64,000 bases of DNA. It comes from Lactarius indigo (taxonomy: Eukaryota; Basidiomycota; Agaricomycetes; Russulales; Russulaceae). Both the position numbers and the translations under genes were made by a program. Below the pieces are notes generated by a model. It saw only the letters and a program-made list of their open reading frames with translations, searched no databases and was not told the origin of the DNA. Positions within the stretch are counted from its first letter, which is position 1. Every line of letters begins with the position of its first letter. The stretch covers positions 1,054,001 to 1,118,000 of the forward strand of contig JAFKAC010000003.1 of assembly GCA_025766275.1 (NCBI GenBank), in the 5' to 3' direction. Shown here piece after piece: positions 36,000-46,957 of the stretch.

Positions 36000-37946
36000 C
36001 TACGGGATCGACTCAAGGGGTTGCCCAAATGCGATCGTGCGCGGCAGGCGGAAGCTAATACAATACATGTCCTTATTTGGCGCAACTGACCGCACTAAAT
36101 GCAAGCCAACCTCATTCTCGGCGCTCAACGCACACCCCAACTGCTCTTCAACACGCTGTCATGTGTGCCGATCGTGCCCGTCAGTATACGTAGGTCAAAT
36201 CATGAAATCAACGAGACACGTACTTGTCGAATATCTCTTTCGGCGGCATCACGATCTAGTTCGCGAGTGAAACAATGGCAGTGCACCATTGGCATCACAT
36301 CATACAACGCCTGCAGATCAACAATTGAGCCTGACGGCGGGGTGAAGATGCCACGAAATGCATCAAGGAACGTGATAGCCGAGTCGGGAAGATTCATGAC
36401 GAAGTGCGAAATGCGCTTGCGCGGAGATGGCTGTGGCGGAAGGGGAAACCCGCGTGATTGTTGTCTTGCTTGTGCACGACGCTGTGATTGTGAAAGCGGC
36501 GGCCCTGAATACCCAGGTAGAGGGTCCGCTGCGATCCATCTCGGCGCGTGGCGGATGAACTCGCGTCCATCAACGCACGATGCACGCACACGATCAGAGA
36601 CCTGGTCAATGCGTTCAGCCAGGAGCAGTAGATGTGACGCGGTCGACTCACGTTGTTATCTTTGATGTTGACGTTGAGATATTTGTAACTCTCGGGATTC
36701 AGATCAGTTTGCCAACACCGCACAACCCTTTTTGGCCGCAGGTAAAGCAAACGGGCCGACGCCAGCAAACACGTCTGCCACCAGCTCGTCCGGTTGGAAC
36801 ATATTCACAAGACGTGCATGCTCCGTGTGTAGCCGCGAATTCCAGTATACACGTGAAAAATCAAACTTGAAACGACAATCGGATTCGCTCTGTCCTGAAT
36901 AATTAGGACACGTCGAGGCAAGAATGGTGGAGAACTGACGTGTTCAACGACGTAGTCCGGCTCTCCGGCTAAGAGTTCCATTTTGAAAAACCTGAATTGA
37001 GTGTCGATCGAGTCGAGCTTATTGACAACCGTTCGCAAGCGTTTATTTTTCTACAAAGCAAGTCGACAGAAGAAAATGTGTCGTTGGCAGCTCACTCACG
37101 TCGAGGATAACCTGCCCGATGATGTGCTTGTATGGGAGATATTCATTGTTGAGGTTGATGTGAGCTGCATGACACAATAAGCGATCTGGTCTAACAGAGA
37201 TCTACAAGACAAAATTCACCAAGATGCCCTGTAGCCGAAAAACCTGATGGAGAACCATCAAGGAGTTCCTCCGGAAGAATTACGTTCAGGATATCATCTA
37301 CGGGTGTCAGCTTGAAAAAAATACCATAGAGTAGTCTAACGTACCGGCGGTCCAATAGTCATAAGTGAGCTCGATATTGTGTGTCGTCAGAGTTGCACCT
37401 TGTGAACTCAAATATGACCGAGCATCCGTAGATAGGTCAGCTAAAGTGCTTGGTTGTCGATCAGTACCACTGGCAGCGGCGTGCCATAGAAAGATGATAT
37501 CTATAGGATTGGCGAGGTGGGAGCTCTCTCCAGACGCACCTTCTTGCTGTACACGGAACAAAACGAGCTTATTATCGCCACGTGGATGCTCGGTATCCGC
37601 AATCACGCTGGGTACTCTCCGCAGATTGATGAGGAAGCTTTAAGAACAAGGCGTGAGCAGGGAATGGGGAGAGTGACCCCTTTCGATTGGATATCCAGAA
37701 GAAATGTGCTGACCCCCGCATGGCTTCTGCCTTGAGCACCGAAGCCGTTTTGGCCACAGACACGCGTGCAGCGAGCACAGGAACTGTTTTGTGGAACGCG
37801 CTGCGGTCGAGCGTGTCCTTCATCCAACGCGCTTGAGGCGGGGATGTATCTATGGTAGTATTTCTGTGCATGATGTGTACACCCGAATTATAAAATGACC
37901 GTGGGTAGCGCAGCACGATGTTCAGCGGGTGAGAACGAAGGAACAT
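36000..37946 (-). CDS. TRM5: TRM5, tRNA (guanine-37-N1)-methyltransferase
   Basis: Class I SAM-dependent enzyme that makes m1G37 in tRNAs. The frame starts at ATG 37944-37946 ([20 protein letters not shown], basic, no acidic residue: a likely mitochondrial presequence), with internal Met codons ([16 protein letters not shown]) that could give a cytosolic form. Family blocks in order: [72 protein letters not shown], then the SAM site [33 protein letters not shown] and [19 protein letters not shown] (NLP catalytic motif). The C-terminus is [17 protein letters not shown], stop 36000-36002. One base seems extra near 36704-36709: frame ..GCAVLAN is followed by TGA, while +1 gives [10 protein letters not shown] basic insert RKRISHF-proximal (about 36410-36510) is longer than usual. 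Confidence 0.9.
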
Positions 37947-38044
37947 GCGCAGTGGCCGTCGCCAACCTGGCGCGAATGTAAGACGTAAGCAGGGTAAGGC
38001 TGCAGTTGGGTGTCCGATCCGATGTCCATCTTATCACGACCATC
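37947..38044. promoter_or_regulatory. 98-bp divergent promoter, TRM5/TatD
   Basis: TRM5 (-) and the TatD-like gene (+) start only 98 bp apart by ATG, so transcription of both must initiate here or inside the neighbouring gene. No TATA box is evident. Confidence 0.55.
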
Positions 38045-39300
38045 ATGTCGCCTGCACCCCAGGTCCTTGCACACCTCATTGATGTTCACTGTCACCCTAC
38101 GGACGCCCCCTCTATTACGGCGTCCTCCATCGAGTCTCTCCCGTGCACGCTCTGCGCAATGTCGACACAGGTGGGGGACCAGTCCAAAGTCGCTGCGCTC
38201 GCGCGGGCACATCCCGATCGCGTCGTCCCCGCATTCGGCTATCACCCCTGGTGGGCACACAGGATATCCCTGAGTGCACCCGCGGGTTCAGTCCCAGACA
38301 GCGCTGCGCACTACCGCGCGCTCTTTTTCCCCGAGTCGTCGGAGCCCCCCACCGCCAAGCTCGAGGCCGCTTTTGCGCGTCTGCTCTTCGCCCTCCCGCC
38401 GCCCATACCCCTCGCCGACATCCTCGCCGACGTGCGCGTGCACCTCACCGAGTTTCCCTCCGCGATGCTCGGCGAAGTTGGCATCGATCGTGTCGCGCGT
38501 ATCCCTTTTGCCGGTCCCGGTGCGCCGCCCGACGCCGACAATGACATTGAGGGGGCAAACGGAAACGGAAATGGCCGCAGATTGTCGCCATTCTTGACGC
38601 CCCTCGCGCACCAGTTCGCCGTCCTTGAGGCACAGCTCGCCCTCGCCGTCGAGCTGCGGCGCAATGTGAGCATGCACAGCGTCAAGGCGCCCTCCCAGAC
38701 ACGCGCACTAGTTCGACCGCATGGCGGCGGCGCACGGTGCCGCATGGTACGCGATCAGCGTCGATGTGCACAGCTGCAAGTTCAGCCCCGAGGCGTGGCG
38801 CGAGATTGGGGTGCGTTCGTTCCTTCACTGTCCCACCTAGTGTTTGGTTCCCCTCCCCAACGCCTCCGGGGGAGGAGGGGAGGACTGTCTGCTGATGGGG
38901 GCCCGCTCAGAAGCACCACCCAAACGTATACCTGTCGCTTTCGACGGCCATCAATGACGGCATACCGAACTTTGTTGCCCTCGTCCGTGAGTGTGCACCT
39001 ACGCGACTTCTTGTCGAGTCCGATTGGCCGGATGCGCGCGACGCACCCGCACGCACTTGGGACATGGCATGCATGGTTGCGGAAATTCATGGCTGGCCAA
39101 TTGAGGACACGTGGGAGGACGCACCGCCCTCGGACGAGGAGAAATGGGGTGTAATCAGGCGGCTTGAGTCGAACTGGCGCGCGTTCGTAAAAGGCGGGCA
39201 TGTGGCGCCGATTCGAGGACTCAGGTCGCGGGAACGGCGGAGGCGAGATTACAGCCTTGATTTGGTGGAGAGTGATACAGAAGACGAAGGTGGGACGTAA
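38045..39300 (+). CDS. TatD-family metal-dependent hydrolase (Scn1-like)
   Basis: Start ATG 38045 (MSPAPQVLAHLIDVHCHPTD). Metal ligands of the TatD TIM barrel are visible in order: HCH in LIDVHCHPTD, E in MLGEVGIDRVA, H in NVSMHSVKAPS, H in ISVDVHSCKF and D in RLLVESDWPDARD. Also VPAFGYHPWWAH. It is probably a 3'-5' exonuclease/DNase-type or related hydrolase; fission yeast Scn1 belongs here. One intron is clear, 38811-38910. Near 38708-38711 the frame breaks by one extra base: ..SQTRAL in one frame continues as FDRMAAAHG in the next. The two exons sum to 1156 nt, one more than a multiple of three. A 46-nt GTGAGC...CACTAG intron (38664-38709) would also restore the frame but would delete the fourth metal His, so an inserted G is the better reading. 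Confidence 0.85.
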
Positions 39301-39406
39301 TGTCTGTCGAGTGCTTGTACGACGCCATCAATGAAAAGAAATAAATCTGATTTCACTATAGAGCACCTAATGGTATCCAACATCAACTCGCCCTGAATGC
39401 TATGAA

Positions 39407-40414
39407 CTATCGAAACATGTAACGCAATAGGAAGAATATACATATACCAATCAGACCCCCAATGACGTATGCATCGCGTCTACGGCGCTTGTGGATCATA
39501 GAAAGGATGTTGTTTATACCCGGTACTGTGTCTGACACATGGACCAAATCAATCAGCTGCCGTGCTAGAAGAGGGAAGGCATGGAAAGGGGCTTACTGAG
39601 TACCCCGACCATACGCGTCTGGATGGAACCAAGTGAGGAGCGTTGGCGTGCAAACTCCGCACGGGTCTCGTGAGCTTGTCTGGGGACACATCAATCGAAG
39701 AAAGCGTTGGAAGAAACGAATAGAAGTGTGTGTTAGAAGACACGAGGGAAAGGCAATAGACGGGTGAGAACGCACTCTAATGTAGCATCGATCATCTGGT
39801 GTGAGCTGTCAACACGCCCACGCTCCGCAAGTAATGCCTCCGCAGCAGAGGACTTGTATGCACTGCAGTAATTATAGTTCGCCGACATTACCCGAAGGGC
39901 AGCGAGAAGACACGCACTCGATGTCGTTGCGTACGCCGCTAAGCAGGTTGGCCTGATCAACAGCAGCCTGTACATTTGCCTGAGGCGTTGCGGATGAGGA
40001 CAAACAGAGCGGGGGTGGTAGAGCGGGCGGGTGCGCACCTTTGTCCGCCTGAACTCCCTCCCGTAGTCCTGATACACGTCTCGGTGGCGTTGAATGGCAC
40101 GCAGCATAGATTGCGACGGGGGATTGTCCGAGTCCTGAGTGATAGCACCCAACGCCGCATTAGTCTCGCCCAGCTGCTCATCGCAAGTTCCGGTTAGCGT
40201 TCTCGCGAAGGGGCCTGGAGCATATGGCTGGTACCTTTTCGAGAAGGTCTTCGACTTCGCTCTCCGCTTCACGCCAGGATGGGCCGGCTTCGAGGTCGTG
40301 TTCTGCTCCTGAGCGAGATATCGATGCTGCGAGACGGGCATATGAAGTAAGCTTTGCGTCGAATAGCGACTCGAGGGTACGGCATTGCCGGTGCAATGAA
40401 TCGTAGGTGGCCAT
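39407..40414 (-). CDS. GOS1: GOS1/GS28, Golgi Qb-SNARE
   Basis: Starts MATYDSLHRQCRTLESLFDA at ATG 40412-40414. Helical N-terminal segments (KLTSYARLAASI, WREAESEVEDLLEKV) precede a middle helix (SMLRAIQRHRDVYQDYGREF) and the SNARE motif region (ERGRVDSSHQMIDATLEQAYETRAEFARQRSSLG). The typical pre-membrane signature VPGINNILSMIHKRRRRD is followed by the tail anchor AYVIGGLIGICIFFLLRYMF with stop at 39407-39409. This is the order and length of GOS28/Gos1, a v-/t-SNARE for intra-Golgi and ER-Golgi traffic. The stop is one frame away from the longest open frame; the correct frame is set by the R-R-R-R-D stretch. Several short introns; no lesion seen. Confidence 0.87.
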
Positions 40415-40676
40415 GGATGAGAGTGCGTGTGTATGATTACATAACATAGTACGCAGCTATGAACGTTCGTTACAAGTGACTCTTTTATGGCTCGCAGTGC
40501 TGCTGTGTGCTGGCCAGATTTCACGACAGGCAGCCGATTCGATGGAAAATTCTATACCACGACCGGAGGCCTTCCGAGGCTATGTCGGGAGCATCTTTCG
40601 CTGAATCCAATCCATCGCCCCATTTAAGCCCCTCTACACTCCTCTCATCTGTCTCCACCCTCCATCCCGTCGCACC
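40415..40676. promoter_or_regulatory. Divergent promoter, GOS1 / NTF2-like gene
   Basis: 262 bp between two divergent start codons. Pyrimidine-rich (CT tracts) just upstream of the ATG at 40677, as in many fungal core promoters. Confidence 0.5.
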
Positions 40677-41525
40677 ATGGTTCTCTGCCAACCCCCCTCC
40701 CCTCACCTCCAAATGACCCGTACCGCCTCCCTCCGTCGCATATCCAACCCAAAACCCCCTCTCTATTTCGAGGCTAAACAGATCACTTTCGTCAGCACGG
40801 CGATACCTTACGAAAAGCCCAATGCATCGGGCCTGACCCCAGATCAGACACTTGCACTCCCAGAACGCACGATCGATCCCGACGGGCCAGAGGCGCGCAT
40901 CCTGCGTGCTCTCCGGGAGCTGTATTCCTGCAAACCTCAGAAAGTGCGTCTCCGTCGCCCCTCTTTCATATTCAACAACCGAACCCCTGAACTCTCCCGT
41001 TTTTGCAGATCTCATATGAGATTTATACTCACGACGCGGTCTTCCACGGTCCTATCGGTATCACACGCGGGATAGATGCCATCCGCACGCAATTTGACGC
41101 GCTCCCAAAGGTACGTCCCATACGCGCACTTCAAGCGCCCCGTACGTCATTGACACCACTGAATAGCTTTTCCCGCGCTCTGACATTCAAAAGCTTCGTG
41201 TCCTCAAGAATCCGCCGGGCATGCTAGCTAGCCTATTCCTCATTGACCAAGATGTCGCATATTTCCGCAATCCCCAAGCCGCTTCTCCTTTCAAGGTTGG
41301 AGTTTCCCTTAGGCTGCCGTGATACGCCCGTTGACTGAGTTGCTCTAGGTTGTTAATTCGCTCGTCACCCTTCAGCTCGACGACACACATCAGGTCATTC
41401 GTCATACTGAGGAATGGAATCACAAGTGCGAGGCCACCGCCGACGATGGCTTCCTTGGCATGCTCAATGAGCACCGCAAGAAAATGATTACGGGTTCGAC
41501 GAAAGAATTTATGTCAAAGGCGTGA
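40677..41525 (+). CDS. NTF2-like domain protein of unknown function
   Basis: Starts at ATG 40677 (an alternative ATG at 40713 gives MTRTASLRRISNPKPPLYFE). The exons read EARILRALRELYSCKP, then ISYEIYTHDAVFHGPIGITR, GIDAIRTQFDALPK, an exon beginning LF and reading LRVLKNPPGMLASLFLIDQD, and VVNSLVTLQLDDTHQVIRHTEEWNHK, ending KEFMSKA at TGA 41523-41525. The pattern (N-terminal helix, short helix with F(H)GP, then a curved sheet ending in RHTEEWNHK) is that of an NTF2/SnoaL-like cone fold, as in fungal proteins of unknown role. It has 3-4 introns of about 50-60 nt. No catalytic residues can be assigned. Confidence 0.75.
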
Positions 41526-41709
41526 TGATTGGTTGGTGGCCCAGTACATTTATTGTATCTGTACCTGTATCTGTACAGCATTCTACACATTTAACACCAC
41601 TGCACAGGGAATCGAGATGACAGTTATGTATCGTTGTCGTTATCCGAGTACGCCTACTCCTAGCCTTTCTTTCAATGCGGTGGCCTCGCGTCGGTCTATC
41701 TCCAAGAGG

Positions 41710-44700
41710 CTAGAATTTTGGGAGCCAACTCTTGGTGGTCTGCTTCGTCGCAAGCAGTTTGGCCTGCGCTAACATATTCTTGCTACCTTGTTCTAGAGAG
41801 TTGACACTCGTTTCTAGGTCATTAAGCATTTCCCTGAATGATACCGAGGTCGAGCGTCTCTCGATTAAGATGGTAAGAAAAACACCTACCCGCGCTCAGA
41901 AACGGCTGCGTGCAGCCTCTCGTACAGAGCGCCCTTCGTGCGGGCTGTGGATGTGGCCATCTCCCCGGTCTTACTCGAATCAGCTTTCCACTCGGCGTAA
42001 CCCCCTTGAGCAACGTGGGGCTCAGGTTTTTCTGGTACGGGTCTGTCTGGCCCGGCCACTACAAAAAAAATCGTTAGCATCAACAAAAAAAAAAAAAGGA
42101 AGGAAGGAAGCTCGTACAAAGAGCGTCGATCTGATCCCCAGTCACGGCTTTCGAACCGACGAGCCCGCCGAGCCAGGATCGCCAGTCTGCAGGGCCGAGA
42201 CTCACGGGTGCAGGCGCGGGCGGCGCCGTGGGCTGCACGCCGTCTTTGCGCTCCGTGAGCGAGACGAGCGGCACGTGGTATCCACGCCGGATGTTGAAGA
42301 GAGAATCGAGGCGCAGGCACTTGACTGGGGACAGCGGTATGGAATCTGCTGTGGTGGTGCTCGGGGCGGTGCTGGCCGTCTTGGCAGACAGGACGGATAC
42401 GGCAGCGGCGCTAGTTTGGGAAGGGGTAGGGGAAGCCGCGCGTGACGCAGGGGTGTGTGCCGTGTCGTGGAGAGGGACGAGCGTGAGGAGGTCGCCAGTG
42501 TGGTCCACGGAAGGAGGGCTGATATATAATATTGTTTGATATGATGGAAGGTATCGGCATGGGGTGTACTTACGTCGATGAAGCAGTAGGCAATGGCAAT
42601 GTATGCAGAAATTCCAGCGCCGGAAGAGAGTAGACAAGGACTTCGCGCTTGTCCGTAAATACCGCCAGCGCATAAGACCCTGAAGTGCACCGGTCAGCAA
42701 TTGGCGTGTGCGGGTGAGATATTGTAGAGTAATCACCGTTTCGGTCCACAACTTGTGCACCCACCGCGCTACCCGCTTTAGAGCCCCACTCGGTCTTCGC
42801 TATTCGGTCGTCCCCAAAATCCGCCAAACATCGTACGGCTCTCGCGCCTACCACGAGCAGGAGGCACCGCACACCTTCCTCATGAGTATCTTTGGACGCT
42901 TTGAACTCGAGCGCGACAGCAAGGTGGGCTTTGTCGGCTCTACACGGCGCGCCCGTGTGCACATCGAGGACGAACGTGCCATGAGCCAGAGGTGCTAACA
43001 CGCCCTCTGCCTCAAATGGCGCCGAGGGTATCGACCAAGTACCGTCTCCACCTCGTGCAAGCGTATATACGTGGATGTGACCAGAAGCACGGACGGCTAC
43101 CAGCCGTATTCGTGGTGTTGTGTCTGCGGAGGATGGAATTTCAGAATGCCTTCCGACGAACGGAGCATATTTACCTGACTTGATCCCACTGATCGCCCAC
43201 GCGAGACTTGATACTGAATCAGTGCCGCTTGAGCTACGGTGCATGAATGAATGACGGTAGGTGGACTGTGGAGCTTTGGCGATCCGTAGTATCACCCGCG
43301 GACCACGCATGTCAATGACAGACAGCGACCCATTCGCATATGCGACCGCGGCGAAGCCTGTCGACTATATGTAGTGCAATAAAGGTCAAATCGAACAGGA
43401 TGCTCACCGACATCTGATATTGAGAAGGCGGTGACCGGCGCCTCGGCTTTGACCAAGAAGTAGGGCTTGAAACGCAGACCTTCAGCAACTGGCACATGTT
43501 CTAATGATACTAGTTGCTTGTCGAGAAGCTCCCTTGCAACGGCACCCTGGCGATCTGTCATCCTATAGAGCAGTACCTCTCCTCCACTGAGCACGAGAGC
43601 AACTTCCAGCGATTCAGTGGCAAGCTGGACATCATCGACTCGTGCTTGCCCTGCAGTGCTGGCGAGTCCGTGTGCGACTATCTCTGGTGACCCTATGAGA
43701 GCAAGGACGTCGATAGAAAGGCCAGGAAGGGCGCGAGGAAATGCGGACGTGAAGGGCGACGACGAAGAGGGGATGAGAAGTTGCACAGATACATCCAGGA
43801 AACGTATCGAGAGATCCGCATTGCGCGTTATAAGAATGCGGTGAGGCTCGAACTGCGTCGCTGCCACGTCAGATTTAAAAGTGGGGATTGTTGTGTTGAG
43901 CAGCTACCTTGGAGTGTTTGATCGCGCCGACGATTTCTTCGTCGGGAGTAGATATACCACCTTCTAGAAGGAGATCATCTAACCCGGGTTCACTGGATTT
44001 TGAAAGTGTCTCGTATGCAATACGATCGAGCGAAAAGAGATTGGCGTCGACGACAGCCTCTGGGCCGCTCCACAGGGAAGGAGGGAGACGAAGCTTCTTG
44101 GGTTCTTCATTCACGGTCATCGACTGTAAAGTTGTAGCTAGGTCCTGCGCAAGACATTCGTGGCTTTCTTCATCACCATCCGTCGTTTCTTCTGTACTCT
44201 GAGACGGCGCGGGGGCACTTGCGAGGAACTCAAGAGGGGGGAATTGCTGCGCCTCAAGAGCGCGGGTCTCTTCCCCGCTTTCAAAAAGCATCAAAATGGC
44301 CGTGGGATTCCAGGTACCGCCAAAATGAGGGCTGTCTCGTGGCATGAGTAAGAAATCCTGAGTAAGACCGGGCGTGGGATAAAAGTATGCGCTAAGCGGA
44401 GCCAGAGACTCCCGCATTGCGTCCCGAAAAAACAGGGGCAACGACTGGTCATTAGAAAGGGATGGCGGGGCAGGAGGATTGAAGGAAGGGAGCCAGAGAA
44501 CGTTGATTCCGGGAGGGTCATGATTGAATTGACCACCAAGAATGGTTAGAGAGGTTTCTCCACCTCTTGGGTCGTATGAATTGGGATAACCACTCCAAGC
44601 AAGTTTGAAGATAGGTTCTCTGGGCTCATGGAGCTTACTCGTATGTCTTGGAGGACCGTCTTCATCAGAGAGATACTGTTCTAATTTCTCGCCATCTACT

Positions 44701-46008
44701 TTGAGAACGTCGACCTCATCCAAGGTCCGAGCCATAAGTGGCTGCGTGTCATCTTCCACCGCCCAGAAGGCTATAGACCCATCCACGTGGCCGACAGCAA
44801 AGAAATGACCAGCAGGATGCACACAGAGGGAAGAGACATTAGGCCTCCGGTGCTTGAGAAGGTCCTGGCAAATGACAGCCTCAGTGGCCCCGCGTGATAG
44901 AGAGTATAAAGATGAGTCACAGGATCGGTATATCCCGAACCTCCTGGTGCCCCCGCAGGTACGAGAAGCTCATATGTACCTAACGTCTTCTGTTCTTTCT
45001 GGAATCGCTCGTCAATATATCGCCTTGAAGCAACGTGGTATGTGTATTACAAGATCAAAAAACACGACACCACCTGGGAATCCAAATCTCAGTCAGGAGA
45101 AAGAGGGACAAACGAGCCCGATTGAACGAGTACCTCCATATGCAATAAATACGAAATTGAGGTTTCTTGGATGCACAACAACGTCGACAGGGATCCTCCT
45201 GTGCAAAAAATCAGTGATGTTTTGAGGTTATATGGTGCCCGCACTCACGACGTCGGTTCGGCATCGACATACATCCCACTAGTGACTAGTTTCTTTTCGT
45301 AGACCTCCCAGGCGTTTGGGATGAGGTATGTAGAAACACGCCGACATAGAAGATCGTACGATTTGATTTCTCCAGATTCGAGTCCAATGAACGCCTAGGG
45401 GCGAAGGTTTCAGGGAGGCTCGAGGCGTGAAGGTGACTAAAGAACCGACATGGGTATGGGAGGGAGAAAGCGTGAGGCAGCTAGCGACGGCACACCTTCA
45501 GCTTTATACATCTCTCAGACCTGAGTCTAAACTGACGTTACTGGTCGGTCAAAGCGCGTGCTAGTTTCTAGCTTGATTTGTCCATGTGGTGTAAGATCCC
45601 ATAAATACAGCTTGTTATTTCCGTCTACACACCTAGAATTCAGAACGAAATCCATAGCTACATATACACTGTATTTCTTACCGATACAGACGAGCTTGAA
45701 CAAATTTGTCGCGAATTGTAAGAACTTGACAGGTATAGGTGGCGCCAGCGACAAGCTTGTCTCGACACCAGGGGCACCAAATATTCGGATTATCCCATCA
45801 AATGTACCTGTTGTGCTCAATACAATCTACTGAGCAGAATTGAATGATCGTATTCACCTATCGCAAGTATACTGGTCACAGGGTCGAAAGCAAAAGTGGA
45901 AGCGTTCAGGAGATAGTCGAGGGCCTTGAGTGTCCCGACCTCCCAGTCCTGTCTTTCTCGCAAATCCATCGAGAGATCCGTGAGACTACGGCCGATGGTC
46001 TTGAACAT
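41710..46008 (-). CDS. Lgl/tomosyn (Sro7-like) WD40 SNARE regulator
   Basis: Starts MFKTIGRSLTDLSMDLRERQ at ATG 46006-46008. WD40-type repeats run over most of the gene (for example GTFDGIIRIFGAPGVETSLS, GNNKLYLWDLTPHG, AGHFFAVGHVDGSIAFWAVE, NADLSIRFLDVSV, FAAVAYANGSLSVIDMRGP), forming the double beta-propeller of the Lethal giant larvae family. The C-terminal part GALYERLHAAVSERG and LETSVNSLEQGSKNMLAQAK is an R-SNARE-like motif, as in tomosyn, ending KSWLPKF at TAG 41710-41712. Such proteins bind syntaxin/SNAP-25-type t-SNAREs and Sec4/exocyst to control exocytosis at sites of polarised growth. There are many short introns, and the joins I checked (for example SST-PPSVDHTGD across a GTAAGT intron) keep frame. 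An A-run at 42063-42097 lies in an intron. Confidence 0.88.
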
Positions 46009-46957
46009 CGTATAATTTGGGTCGATTATTTCTTCACTGGTGACTGAGGTAATGGTCGAAATATCTACACCAGCGTAGCACTTCAAAGTGGGAAGGGGAT
46101 GGGGAGTATCGGGAGGTGACTCGTGATTATAATTACATTCGCCACGCCAAGTCAAAGTCCAGCGTAACACGAAATACTGAGATTTCGGGCCACCGGCTTT
46201 GTACCCAGTTTACTATCCCAGTGTACAAATGAAATTGTTTTATAGTAAATGACAACCGACAACCCCACAGCACACAGTGTATACCAGATATATGCGCGTT
46301 CGGGCCGACTGGCTTTGTATTTAGTTTCCAGTTGCTACGAAATTAATTTTCGACAGCACCACACTGCACAAGTTAACATAATAGTGCCGAGACAAGGAGC
46401 TTGAATTGAAGGTTTTATAAGGTCTACTCTTATCCTACAATGGTGTTCATACCTCTTGGGTTAAAAATATATGGCCACCAGATGTGAAATCGTAGTAACG
46501 GTTCGACAATGGAAACTACAAGGCAGAGAGGTGGACGACACGAAACACTGAGGCGTTTATATTTGAACGCGCACGGTCGGATTTGAACAATCCAAAAAAA
46601 AAAAAACTAATTTCTGCCGGATCCTCGCTCACAGAACCTCGAAGAATGTCGAGCTTCATCCAAGTGTCATAGTGGTGTTCGTTGTCTCCGCCTCCAGGAT
46701 ACTGTGAACACCTTACATCTTGAGCCTTTGACGTCGAAAACTGGGAGTCCCATTTGTCACATTTTCCCATTTGGTTTGCGCATTGTTTTCAACTGGTTGC
46801 AGTAGGTCCTGCCGATTCCTGAGAAATAGAAGTCGTAAGACGTGAACCGGGGGTGTCCAACCGCGTCAAGGGTCACCGGGCCCTAGCTCCAATTTACGGG
46901 GGACTCAGGTTTCCTTACTCGAAGTGGGATCATCCACCATCACGGTGTAGAATATAT
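46009..46957. promoter_or_regulatory. Tomosyn upstream region with imperfect tandem duplication
   Basis: 949 bp between two minus-strand genes. It carries an imperfect direct repeat at about 46184-46375 (listed separately) and an A-run of 12 at about 46593-46604. No supported gene. Confidence 0.45.
46184..46375. repeat. Imperfect tandem duplication, about 100-130 bp
   Basis: Two copies share the pattern TTCGGGCC(A/G)(C/A)(C/T)GGCTTTGTA..(C/T)..AGTTT.C, spaced about 125 bp, then an ATGAAATT/ACGAAATT core and CGACA.C.CCAC. The copies have diverged by many substitutions and small indels. Confidence 0.55.

Noticed and set aside
38006..38044. Upstream extension of the TatD frame
   Set aside because: The extension opens with TTG; the first ATG, at 38045, directly precedes the conserved barrel start.
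42060..42115. Poly-A tract taken as a retrogene or LINE tail
   Set aside because: It lies within an intron of the tomosyn gene, with no flanking duplication or adjacent element.
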